NCBI RefSeq assembly: GCF_008831285.2
Contig: NC_045148.1
Location: 19,275,002 to 19,339,001, forward strand
Direction of reading: 5' to 3'
Length of the DNA stretch: 64,000 bases
Source: Nymphaea colorata
Taxonomy: Eukaryota; Streptophyta; Magnoliopsida; Nymphaeales; Nymphaeaceae
Under the pieces are notes generated by a model that worked only from the letters and a program-made list of their open reading frames with translations, did not search any database and was not told the origin of the DNA. The position numbers and the translations under genes were made by a program. Positions within the stretch are counted from its first letter, which is position 1. Every line of letters starts with the position of its first letter. Positions 26,607-38,600 of the stretch are shown one piece after another.

Positions 26607-29600
26607 ACAAGAAGAAACTGAGGAGAAGAAGCCGTAGCCAAAATGGTTTGCACGGCCTCTATTTATAATCTCATTTTCAGAATTCTAAGAGTCTCCAATC
26701 GTAGAATCCTAGGAGATTTCACAAGCTCCAAGGACATTAATTACATCATAGAAACCTAAGAGACTTCACATATTACAAGGATATTAACTACAACATAGAA
26801 TCCTAGGAGACTTCCCATATAACAAGGATATTAACTATAACATAGAATCCTAGGAGACTCTTCACATGTTACAAGGACATTAAATATTTTAACACATTCT
26901 ACAAGGAGGTGGAATCCTAAGAGACTCCTCTTCAACGTGCTGGTGAAGGATTTATATTTTAACAATGACAACGTTGTCTAAAATCAATCTCAAGAAAAAT
27001 GAGGAAGGACAATGGTATGTGGATTCTGGTGTTGCAGCTCATGTAACTGGTGACGCAAGTAAGCTTTCTAGTGTTCTCCCTTATTTAGCTAAAGGCTCAG
27101 TTGTCACAGGAGATGGTTCCCATAAAAAAATATCACATATTGGAAATGCATACTTATCCATGGCTCATTCCTCAATACCTTTAAAGAATGTTCTTGTTGT
27201 TCCAAATGCCAAGAAAAATATCATTTCTGTGTCAAAGCTTATTGATGATACTCATTCCTCTGTTGAGTTTACTCCTTCTGTTTATGTTAAGGATGCTCGA
27301 ACCAAGAAGACATTAGCTGAGGGTGTTCGCAAAGGAGACATGTACGTCATTGAAGAAGCTCCAAGAGTGCCTACGTCTTGTGTTTCAGATTCATCATTCC
27401 CCAGTCATAGTGAAGTCAATATCACAGAGTATGATATGCCATCTCTTTGTAACGGTCGTTTAGCACATTTTAGTCGTTCTTTCATTCAAAGTCTTGTTGC
27501 AGACGGACTATTACAAAAGTCCTGTTTAAGTCCTGTCAGTGAGTCTAGCATGTGCTCAAGTTGTCATATTTGTAAGAGCCATGCTCTTCCTTTTCAATCA
27601 ATAAATAAGCGAGCTTCGAAATTATTTGACACCATTCATTCTAATGATTGGGGGCCTGCTCCTATTTCTTCCTCTTTCGAGAGTAAATATTATGTTGTTT
27701 TCATTGATTCTTATTCTCGTTACACTTGGATCCACTTCATGAAAAGCAAATCAGAAGTTTTTCGCTTGTTCACCCAATTCCACGCCTGGGTCCAAAACAA
27801 ATACTCTAGTAATATCGTGCATTTCCAATGTGATGATGGTGGTGAGTTCATTTCAAATGAATTTACTGAGTACTTACTAAATCATGGGATCACTAGACAG
27901 ATTTCTTGTCCTCACACACCACAACAGAATGGTATTGCTGAAAGAAAACATAGGCACATAGTTGAAAGTGCTCTTAGTATGATGCATAACACTGATGTGC
28001 CCATGACTTTATGGACTAAAGCCTTCCATACTGCTGTTCATGTTATTAATCGACTGCCACTATCCATGCTTGAAGGAAAATTTCCATTCTTTATTTTACA
28101 TCAAGAACAACCACATTATGATGAGCTACGTGTTTTTGGATGCATCTGTTATGTTTGTTAGAAATATAATGTAAGTATACATACATGTTTTGATATCTAC
28201 TATCATATATTTTAAACTCCTAGCATTGATGTATGATTTGTATATATAAATATATGTGTGTATACATAAGGCTTCTTGTATTTATTTTTTCATATTTTTT
28301 CTTTATTTTTTGTGTCTTTTTTCTAAACTTTTTCCTTTTGTATTTTGATAAGTAGCTGTTGGGAGTTCCCAACGGCTAGTTTTCTAGCCGTTGGGAGCTC
28401 CAACAGCCACTTCCTCTCCCTCATTTCTTCTTTGTTTCTTGTATAAATAGGGCACTTGGGACCCTTGTTATTTTATGGCTTTTTAGCCTCTTCTTGTATA
28501 CTTTGTCAAGATTAATACATTCTTCTTGTCCTCAAGTTTGAGGTTCTTTTTGTGTGTTACTTATTGAAGTTATTGGAAGCTTCAAGAGTGTTTCTCTTGA
28601 AGCATTTGTCTTGACAAGTTTGGGCCTGATTCACATGGTATCAGAGCCACGTTTTTGGCTCTTCATCTTGGTGTCTTTCAAGTTTGAAGATTCAACTCTT
28701 ACTCTTCCTTTGGAGCTGTGAAGCACACCATGTGTTCGATATTTTGCTGGCCTCTTTTGGTGATATTTGTGACGGAATCTAGCTCCCTTGGTGGTGAAGA
28801 TTGTGGCTGTTTTTGGCACGTCAAAAGATTCTATTTGTGTGGCTGTTTTTCCTTCATCCTAGCGATACCTCAACGCCTCCTTTACAAGGTACACATTATG
28901 GATGAAAGAACTTCTACTCCTCTTCCTAAACTCACTTCATCAAATTATGTTTCTTGGGCAAAAACTATGGAACATTTCATTAGAAGTAAAAGCTTAAGGG
29001 GTCTTGTGATAGGACTAAAAGTGAACCCCAATTAATCCTAACCAAAACCATAGATGGTAAAGCCCAAGAACTAAATGGAGTTGAAAAAAATAAGGTTATG
29101 AATGAATAAGAGAGAAAATGGGAAGAGTGGAACATAGGACACCACAAGATTATTACTTGGATTATTGCTTGTGTCGATACTCCTACCATGGGTTAAATAG
29201 CAAAACATAATTTTGCTCATGAAGCTTGGGAATTCCTCAAGAAAACCCACACTATGAAGGATGTAGCTTTCATGTGCAATCTTCAAATAAAGATTGCAAG
29301 TCCCCAACAAGGGGACAAGTCCATTAAGGAATACGTTGGAGAAATGGAGCAACTATGGGACGAACTTGCTCTATTTAAACCCGAATGGTATGATCCAAGA
29401 GACATTGGAGTAAGGGAAAAACAAATCCAAAGGGAAAAATTTTATAAATTCATTCTTGGTCTTAGACCGGAATATGATGGAGTCAAAACTTCCTTGCTCC
29501 ATAGACATAAAGTGCCACCTATGAATGAAGCCATAGCGGAGCTTCAAATGGAAGAAAATAGACTCAATTTTTCTAAAGAAAAGAGTGAAAGTGTTCTTGC

Positions 29601-32600
29601 TACCTCAAGACCCGGTGCTCATATGAGAACTTATAGGCCTCCTCACTTTAATCGAAATTACGAGGATAAAGACAACAAGAAAATTATATGTTTTCATTGT
29701 CAAGAAGAATGACATACTAAACCTAGATGTCCTAAATTGAGGAAATTTGATAGAAAAAGAAGTATGGTTGGGACAATGTATGAAGAAAGCAATCGATTTG
29801 ACTTAGACAAGCTTGTAAGTGCTCTCCAACCAAAGCTTATTGATGCTCTTCAACCACTTTTCAAAGGAGGAGGGGCTTCTCCAACTTCCGGAGCAACGGT
29901 GGCATCTACATCATCAAGTAAGTACTCTTGGATACTTGATTCCGGAGCTTCATTTCATATGACCCCTTGTAGTTCACTACTTACCGAATGCACTAAGGAA
30001 GAATCGTGCCCTTTTGTCAAAACCGCCGATGGAACTCCTCTTGAAATCAAATGTGTTGGGAATATTGATCAAAATTTTAATTCAAAAGTTTTCAAAATAC
30101 CAAAAGTTAGATTTATCCTCAAACTTAACTTAAATCTCTTGTCGGTTTCTCCAATAACCAATCATGGATGTGATATTGTCTTCTCACAAAATAAAATTTT
30201 GATACAGGACCATCTTTCCAAGAAGACGATTGAGGAAGGTTGTAGGAAAAATGATCTCTACTATGTGGATTATTTAGATCTTTCCACTACTTGCAATGTA
30301 GTCAAGAAAAGTGACATTCAAATTTGACATCAAAGACTTGGACATTCAAATGTAAGAAAAATGTCTTGTATCCCTTTTTTGGAGGAGAAATGTAAAGAAA
30401 TGATCTCTTGTGATGATTGTATTAAAGTCAAAATTAAGACTTTACCTTTTGGAAATAGAAATTTTGTTGCAAAAGCACCCTTTGAATTAGTGCATTCCGA
30501 TGTATGGGGACCCGCTCCTATTATGTCTAAAGGTGGTTCACTTTATTATGTCATTTTTGTGGATGATTACTCTCGATATGCTTGGGTTTACTTTCTTAAA
30601 CACAAATCGGATGTATTTATGAATTTCAAAAACTTTTACAACATGATCAAAACACAATTTGATGCAAACTTAAAACTTTTAGAAGTGATTCCGGAGGAGA
30701 ATTCATATCCAACGAATTTGAAGAATTCCTAAAGGAAAAGGGAATTATACACCAAAAATTTTGTCCCAAAAACCCCAACAAAATGGCATCGCCGAAAGAA
30801 AATATAGACATATTCTTGAAACAACAAGAGCTCTACTCATATCAAAAAATGTTCCAAAAAATTTTTGGGCTGAAGCAATTCTAACATCAATCTATTTGAT
30901 TAATAGAATGCCCTCTAAAGTTTTAGAAAATATTTCCCCCTTTCAAAAACTTTTTAATTTGGAGCCAACTTATAAAAGATTTAAAGTTTTTGGTTGCAAA
31001 TGTTACATTCTAAATAACAAAAATGACAAACTTTCATCTAAGGCTATTCAATGTGTCTTTATTGGTTATTCTGAAACTCAAAAAGGATATAGATGCTATG
31101 ATATTGAAAAAGATAAGGTGTATGTTTCAAGAAATGTGATATTTTTAGAAGAAGAAAATGACTTTAATGAAAATAAACCCAAGCATGAAGATGATTATTC
31201 TTTCTTATGGATAAATGATGATGATGATAATGATAATGATGATGTTTTGCATCCTTCTTATGATAATACTTTAAATGAGGTTGATAGCACTTCTTTTGCT
31301 AGACCACTAAGAGAAGTTAGAGTCTATAGGAGAAGGTCTCAACAAAACACCCAAGAGCCTCAACATACACTTAGGAGATTTCATCCACCTCAAAAATTTG
31401 TCTCCTATGAGCCTTTTTCCCCAAAGCATAGGGCTTGCTTATTAGCTATTCACTCCTTTGATGAACTTTCATCCTATCTCGAAGCCAAAACTAACCCACA
31501 TTGGATTGAAGCCATGAACAATGAACTTCAAGCCCTTGAAGACAATAAAACTTGGGACATTGTTTCTCTTCCCATCGGGAAAAAGACAATAGGATGTAGG
31601 TGAGTATATAAAGTCAAGACTAGAAGTGATGGGTCACTTGAAAGGTATAAAGCTAGACTTGTTGCAAAAGGATATGCTCAAGAATATGGCATAGACTACG
31701 ATAAGACCTTTGCTCCTGTTGCTAGAATGACATCCATCAGAACCCTAATGGCGGTTGCTGCCATCAAGCAATGGATCATATATCAATTGGATGTCAAAAA
31801 TGCTTTTTTAAATGGTTACTTAAATGAGGAGGTTTTCATGGACTCACCCCTGGGCTTGATTTATCTAGAGGCAAAGTCCTTTATCTTAGAAAGACATTGT
31901 ATGGTTTGAAACAAGCTCCAAAAACTTGGTTTGATATGTTCAGCAATGTTATGTTTAAACAAGGTTTTAAATCATGTTTTTCTGACACTGCTATGTTTGT
32001 TAATCTCACAAATGAAGTTTGTCAATAACATTATAAAGATCAGGAATCACTGATGACAAGGTAGTGGACACTCCTGAAGCTTTAGGAGTAAAGATGAAGG
32101 TTGATGATGGGGAAATTCTAGAAAATCCCACCCCCTTTCGTCAATTGGTGGGAGCTCTCACTATTTATCCAACACAAGATCTGACATATCACATGTTGTA
32201 CATGTCATAAGTCAGTTTTCAACAAAGACCCACTTCTGTACACATGGGAGCTGCATTGAGGATTGTTCGATATGTCAAAACACATTATCACTAAGGGACT
32301 TTTCCTATCCTCCTCATCAAACTTGAATATGATTGTCTATACTGATGCTGATTGGGGTGGAGATCCTAATAATAGGCATTCCACCACCGGTTTTTGTGTT
32401 TTTCTAAGTGACTCTCTCATTTCGTGGAGATGCAAAAAACAACATAAAGTCTCTCTATCTTCAACCGAAGCAGAGTATCGTGCCATGGCTGCCACCACTA
32501 TGGAGATTGTATGGTTGAAAAGCTTATTGAAGGACATTGGAATTGATCTCAATGAAGCCACCAAGCTCTGGTGCGACAATAAAAGTGCCATCTACATTGC

Positions 32601-35600
32601 TAGCAATCATACTTTTCATGAAAGGACAAAACATATTGAAATGGATTGTCACCATGTGAGAGGAATTTCTTAGTCGAACAATTGATCTATCTTTTGTCCC
32701 TTCTGAATATCAACTTGGAGATTTCTTCACCAAAGCACTTGTTTCCACAAGATTCCAGTTTCTTCTTGGCAAACTTTCGGTGATTACACCGTAAGTTTGA
32801 GTGAGGGTGTTAGAAATATAATGCAAGTATACATACATGTTTTGATATCTACTATCATATATTTTAAACTCCTAGCAGTTTGATGTATGATTTGTATATA
32901 TAAATATATGTGTGTATACATAAGACTTCTTGTATTTATTTTTGCTTATTTTTTGTGCCTTTTTTCTGAACTTTTTCCTTTTTTATTTTGATAAGGAAGT
33001 AGATGTTGGGAGTTCCCAACGGCTAGATTTCTAGCCGTTGGGAGCTCCAACAGCCACTTCCTCTCCCTCATTTCTTCTTTGTTTCTTGTATAAATAGGGC
33101 ACTTGGGACCCTTGTTATTTTATGGCCTTTTAGCCTCTTCTTGTATACTTTGTCAAGATTAATACATTCTTCTTGTCCTCAAGTTTGAGGTTCTTTTTGT
33201 GTGTTACTTATTGAAGTTATTGGAAGCTTCAAGAGTGTTTCTCTTGAAGCATTTATCTTGACAAGTTTGGGCCTGATTCACAATGTTTATGTTGATGTTT
33301 CTTTGAGAAATAAGTTTCAAGATCGAGTTGTCATGTGTACATTTGTGGGTTATGCAGAAAATTATAAAGGCTATCGCTGTTACAATCCAAAAACTGGACG
33401 TGTGCATATTTCACGACATGTTGTTTTTGATGAGCTCAGGTTCGAGGATATAAAGGAGCCACATGCAACACTTAATGTTAGAAATGATGTATATGACTCG
33501 TGGTTGAATGCTGAAATATTAGACCAAAGAACTGATACACACCAGGCACAAAGTGACAGAACTATTGATGAGCCCGGGACAGCCACAAACACTCAGATGG
33601 ACAACATACCTTCATCTACTCAGACCAACAACATGAGCATGACTTCACTTAATCGGGTTTCAAGAATGGTGTATAATCGACGATCAGTTCCAGTTGATCC
33701 AGAAACTGCCACTATTTGTCCACGTAGATCAGAACGTGTGCGGCACCCTATTGATAGATGGGTAAGTTATGATAATTTCTCTTTGGATTTTCAGCTCTTC
33801 ATGACAGAATTGAACAAAAAGGTGGAGCCGAAATGCTATGAGCAAGCGTGCAAAAGCAAACATTGAATCGAGGCCATGAATGAAGAAATGACTACCTTAA
33901 ATGAATGTCAAACATGGGAGATTGTTCCTCATCCATATGGTAAAAATGTAGTGGGCTCAAAATGAGTTTACAAACTCAAGTATAAACCTGATGGAAGCAT
34001 TGATAGATATAAGGCTCGACTCGTGGCTAGAGGCTTCACTCAGCAGTACGGGGAAGATTATGATGAGACTTTCAGTCCAGTCATTAAGATGGGAACGATC
34101 CGGGTTATCATCTTTCTTGTTGTCTCATATGGTTGGAATTTATATCAGTTGGATGTTAAAAATGCTTTTCTTCATGGCTTTCTAAAGGAAGAAGTTTATA
34201 TGGAGCAACCTCTAGGATATGTTTCCAATGATCCAACCAAATGGGTGTGCAAATTACAAAAATCACTGTATGAGCTTAAGCAAGCATCTCGTTCATGGTT
34301 CGATAGATTTTCCCTCCATATACAACAGGCTGGTTTCCTCAGGAGTTCACTTGATCATTCCTTATTCATCTATCATTCAGGTGAAGTTACCACTTGGCTA
34401 CTTATATATGTAGATGACATAGTTCTTACTGGAAACTCTTCATGTCATGTATCTCATGTTAAGGAGGTATTGCAACAAGAATTCAAGATGAAGGATCTCG
34501 ACGAACTACGGTATTTCTTGGGTGTTGAGCTTGATAGAAAAGGTGGCACATTAACCCTTACACAACATAAATACACTCTTGATATTTTTGGATAGGGCAT
34601 GTATGACAAGTTGCAAGCCTATAAATACACATAGTGTTCTCAACACAAAATTAAATGCATCAGATGGAAGTGATGCATACCCAAATCCTATTTTCTATCG
34701 AAGTATAGTTGGCATGTTGCAATATCTCACTTTTACACGCCCAGACATAGTATATGTTGTGAATCAAGTCTCTTAGTTTATGCATGCACCCACAGAAGGG
34801 CATATGAATGCTACCAAACGTATTTTGCGTTATCTTAAGGCTACTCTTGGGGATGGACTCATCTACACAAGACAGTCAACTGTTTTGCATGGCCACAACA
34901 TTTCCACTTATACTGATGCATATTGGGCAGGTGATCCAGACGATAGACGATCAGTTTCTAGTTATTGTCTCTTCCTTGATTCCAATCTTATTTGTTGGAG
35001 TAGCAGGAAACAGCGTGCAGTTGCCAGATCTAGCACTGAGGCAGAATATAGGGCAATGGCTGCAGGCACCGCTGAAGCTTCTTGGTTACGTCATCTGCTT
35101 GGGGAACTTTCTCTTCTCATTGCTCAGTCATCTCTATTTTGTGACAACCAAAGCGCGATCAAGATTGCCTTCAATCATGTTCTACATAATCGCACTAAGC
35201 ATATAGAGATTGATCAACACTTCATTCGTCAAAAGGTTGCAGAAGATGAGATTGTTCCCACTTATATATCTACGTCTAAGCAAGTGGGTGATCTTTTTAC
35301 GAAAGGACTCACAGGGCACCATTTCTGGGAATTGAAAAACAAGTTGCGCATGATCAAACCCCATGCACAACTTGAGGGGGGTTGTTAAGTTTGTACATAT
35401 GGATCGGGTCACCCAAACCCGACCCATTTGATCCACACGCCCAACACATCATGGGCGGTGACATACTTGTAAATCTTATTGTTATTTTGTGTATTTTATG
35501 ATGTACCCTAAATCGTGATTAGTATATAATGATAACAAGAGGCAGACGTCATTTGTTCCTGCTCTCTTTCATCTCTCTCTTGCTTGGACGTGCAGCCCAC

Positions 35601-38600
35601 TTCTCTCTTCCTCCTCTTGCATCTAAGTTCATTCAGTGGTTTGGTATTAGATATCAAAAATTTACAATAACTCCATTGCTAAATACCTTTACACGTTTGA
35701 TCTCTAGGAGCTAACATTACATTTTTTAGATTGTCTATCAGTTCCAACAAAAACACACTTTATAAGAACAATATGAACCATTAATGTACAATCAGGAAAT
35801 GATCAAGATACAATATAATCTCCAGTTCACACGGCAGTATTTCTTAGGCAGTTGTAGAAATGATGATGCCAATAACAAGAATGAGAACATGAAAACTACG
35901 CGATAGATTCACACTTACTTCAGAGCAATCAAGAGTTGAAGCCGAGAAGAAGTACTCTCTAGCTGCTTGAATTACTAGATACTCTGCCTTCTCATAGGCC
36001 AAGGAAATGGTGCCTATACCTTTAAGGTAGTTTCTTGCAAGAGAAAATTTCCCAGCTTTAAGCAGACCTCTACAGAATTCCAGTAGCATGTATTCTGATT
36101 CTAGAAAAGGAAAAGCCTTTTCCTGAAGGCAAAGCATATCTCGCCACATATTTGCCCACTCATTATCTGACCTCATGGGCTGCCTACGTCCAAATTTTGA
36201 TAGAATGAGACGAAGAAGCTGCTTTACACCCTTCTCGTCTGAATGGGCTCCATGGAAGAAGCACAATGGTTTGGGAACCTGCAAGAAACATTAGCTTCAT
36301 GACCAATGTGAATTACGAAAATTTCAAGCAAAAGCAAGCAAAAATGTCTAAGCAAGGTGAAACCGCAGTTGCCAGAATTGAAAAGTGGATTCTGCTGGTT
36401 GAAATGTCCATTCTTGCTAGGTTTGATGGCAAAAAAGGTGAGTACAAACTCTTGACAATAATCGGTTGAATTAGGAATTTCATATTAAAAAGTAGTTCTA
36501 TCAATTTAAGGCTTTAAGAGTTTTTACAGCCACACAAAAATTTTTCATCGGCTAAAAGATCAATGCGATTATGTCACTAAAGTTCAAAATTTAAACATTA
36601 ATAAAATAGGTGCCTGCTCCATGATATAAAATAGGTTTCCGATGACAAAAGAACATGCGGATTACAAAATAATACTACATTGTTTTTTACTTCGATAAAG
36701 AAGTCTGGGACACACAATGGTTCCTACAGCATCTCGTTGGCATGCTCTTGGTTATACTGAATATGCAACGCAAGCTCCATATTCCATTTTTAGGGTTACC
36801 ATATAATATAGGCAAATCAAAACCTTGTCAGCATTGATGTCCCTACAGTTTCGCCTTTGACCACCAGAGCAAAGATTTAAGACATTGCATGGGAGAACCA
36901 ACATGGCACAGCTTCAAGGGGTAATAGGTACAAACACTGTCATGGATCAGTAGCCAACGCATGTGTACAAGCAAAATACCATAGCAATGGGACAAAAGAC
37001 ATAAAAGACAACTAGTCAAGCATTACAGTCAGCAATTATTAGTACTTCAACAAGTTCAACAAAATTTGCACCTCAAAACAAAGAGCCAGGCAGCCTAATA
37101 ATCAATGACTATTCAAGATTTTTATTCTTAAGCTATTCATCTGCACAAAAAAGGGCACAACAACAACCTGGTAATAAGCCAACAGTCGCCCTGATTCAAT
37201 ATGTCCTTCAGCTTGTTTAACTCTTTCCTCCAAGTTTCCAATAGATGCACTGGCAATGCCCTCTTTCAAGTGAATGGGGATAGAACGCATGTCTAAAGGT
37301 TTATCATTCGTTCTTGTAGATCCAAAGCCTTGTACCCCCTGTCCCAAACCAAAATCCCTATCCACAGGAAGAGTTTTATATCTTAGGCTCATCAATGGGA
37401 CTTTCGACAAGATAGAAGCCATTACATTCCACCTATCGGTCAATGTGCATAAATATAAGCACTCAAGGATTACTTCAGTAGCTTCTGTCTCATCTTTGAA
37501 GAAATCATTGCTCTGGAAATCTTTACAAGCCTCATCAATTACTACCAAAAATATCTCCAAGTTATTTTTTAATGCAATCTCTTTTAGCCAAGTGACTAGC
37601 AGTGACTCCTGCTTAGTGTCGACAGAAGTTTGAGTTGCGTCTGCTTGATTACTTGAAGCATTTTTCTTGATGTGCGCCTGTCTTTGCATGAATGGAATTG
37701 ATTTAGTTCTCAAAGTTTCCATGACAGTATCCTCTTTAACTCCCTTCATCATCATCTTAAACTTTTCATAGTCAGATAACTGTTTCCAGGAAACAAGACT
37801 CATACTTGTGTTCTCCTCATTACTATGCTCACCAGAATAAACAAAATCATAGAAGCACAATGCATCCTCATAGAACTGCTGCAGCTCCACAAGACCTTTA
37901 CGACGACCAGTGTCCACCAGAGAAAGGCAGTTCTCAAGCTGACCACTTAAGCTGTCCATCTCCATGGCTCTCTCCATGTACCAACGACAGATTTCACTAA
38001 CTGATGGCCAAATAATCCCACTAAGTTGTTTCAAGATATATTCAGTTTTGACATGCATACCACTTTCATGGCTCTTTAGGTCACTCTTGCTTTGGATAAA
38101 ACATACCATCTGATCTACTTCTACCCAATCTTTTTCCCTAAGGGCAATGTTGCTTGGAGGAGACCTGTCAGGGAGGAGTTGACTGAATGTTTGGACTGGA
38201 ATAGTTTCAGGAATAGCTGCTAAAATTTCCAAAACAAAAGGAGATATGGAATATAAATGGCGCTTAAAAAGTAAATTCAGCGCTCCAATTTTTCCATTTT
38301 CAGCGAGCCCAACAGCAACTCTGTTGAGTGGTAAAACCCGAAATTTTCCATAGTCATGCATAGAAAACCTGCATTTAATTAAAAGAGGCAGATAAGATAT
38401 AAAAGCTCTGGAAATAAAAAAAAAAGGATAGAACATGCCAAACAGCTACCGTCTTTTGATACCCAAAGTCTAAAGCTCAAATTAATATGTTTGTGGCTTT
38501 GTGCATGTCACGTGCATGTGCATGCAGGCGTACTCAAGTTATAATGACCATCATTTTTAAGATTGTCGATGACCAAGAGAGATTCTCTTCATATGAATTT

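Larger units (their letters stand above)
21505..26964 (-). mobile_element. Copia LTR retrotransposon B, structurally complete and young
   Basis: 5460 bp on the minus strand, inserted in element A just upstream of its protease, with target duplication ATGAC (21500-21504 and 26965-26969). It has two LTRs, an initiator-Met primer site (minus strand, 26512-26499), a polypurine tract (GAGGGAGGG next to 21972) and one unbroken polyprotein frame. The LTRs are almost identical apart from GA-run length, so insertion was recent. Its orientation is the same as MIP2 transcription. Confidence 0.96.
28156..33282 (+). mobile_element. Copia LTR retrotransposon C, decayed
   Basis: 5127 bp inserted in element A's integrase-to-RT spacer, with target duplication ATGTT (28151-28155 and 33283-33287). 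LTRs of 480 and 475 bp, an initiator-Met primer site at 28636 and purine-rich sequence before 32808 define it. The LTRs differ by several substitutions and small indels, more than those of element B. The coding region is broken. Confidence 0.95.
19476..35666 (+). mobile_element. Copia LTR retrotransposon A (host of nested insertions)
   Basis: Complete by structure: 5' LTR, initiator-Met primer site, gag, protease, integrase, reverse transcriptase, RNase H, polypurine tract and 3' LTR. It is flanked by the target duplication ATAAC (19471-19475 and 35667-35671). It lies antisense to MIP2 within intron 8. The span is 16191 bp, but removing three insertions and their duplications leaves about 5.1 kb, a normal Copia length. 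Its coding frame is broken by nonsense changes and a frameshift. The two LTRs differ at about nine sites in 283 bp. Confidence 0.95.

Noticed and set aside
26965-28161. Open frame 26965-28161 as an independent retroelement gene
   Set aside because: It is the protease-integrase part of element A, cut off from its gag by insertion B and from its reverse transcriptase by insertion C.
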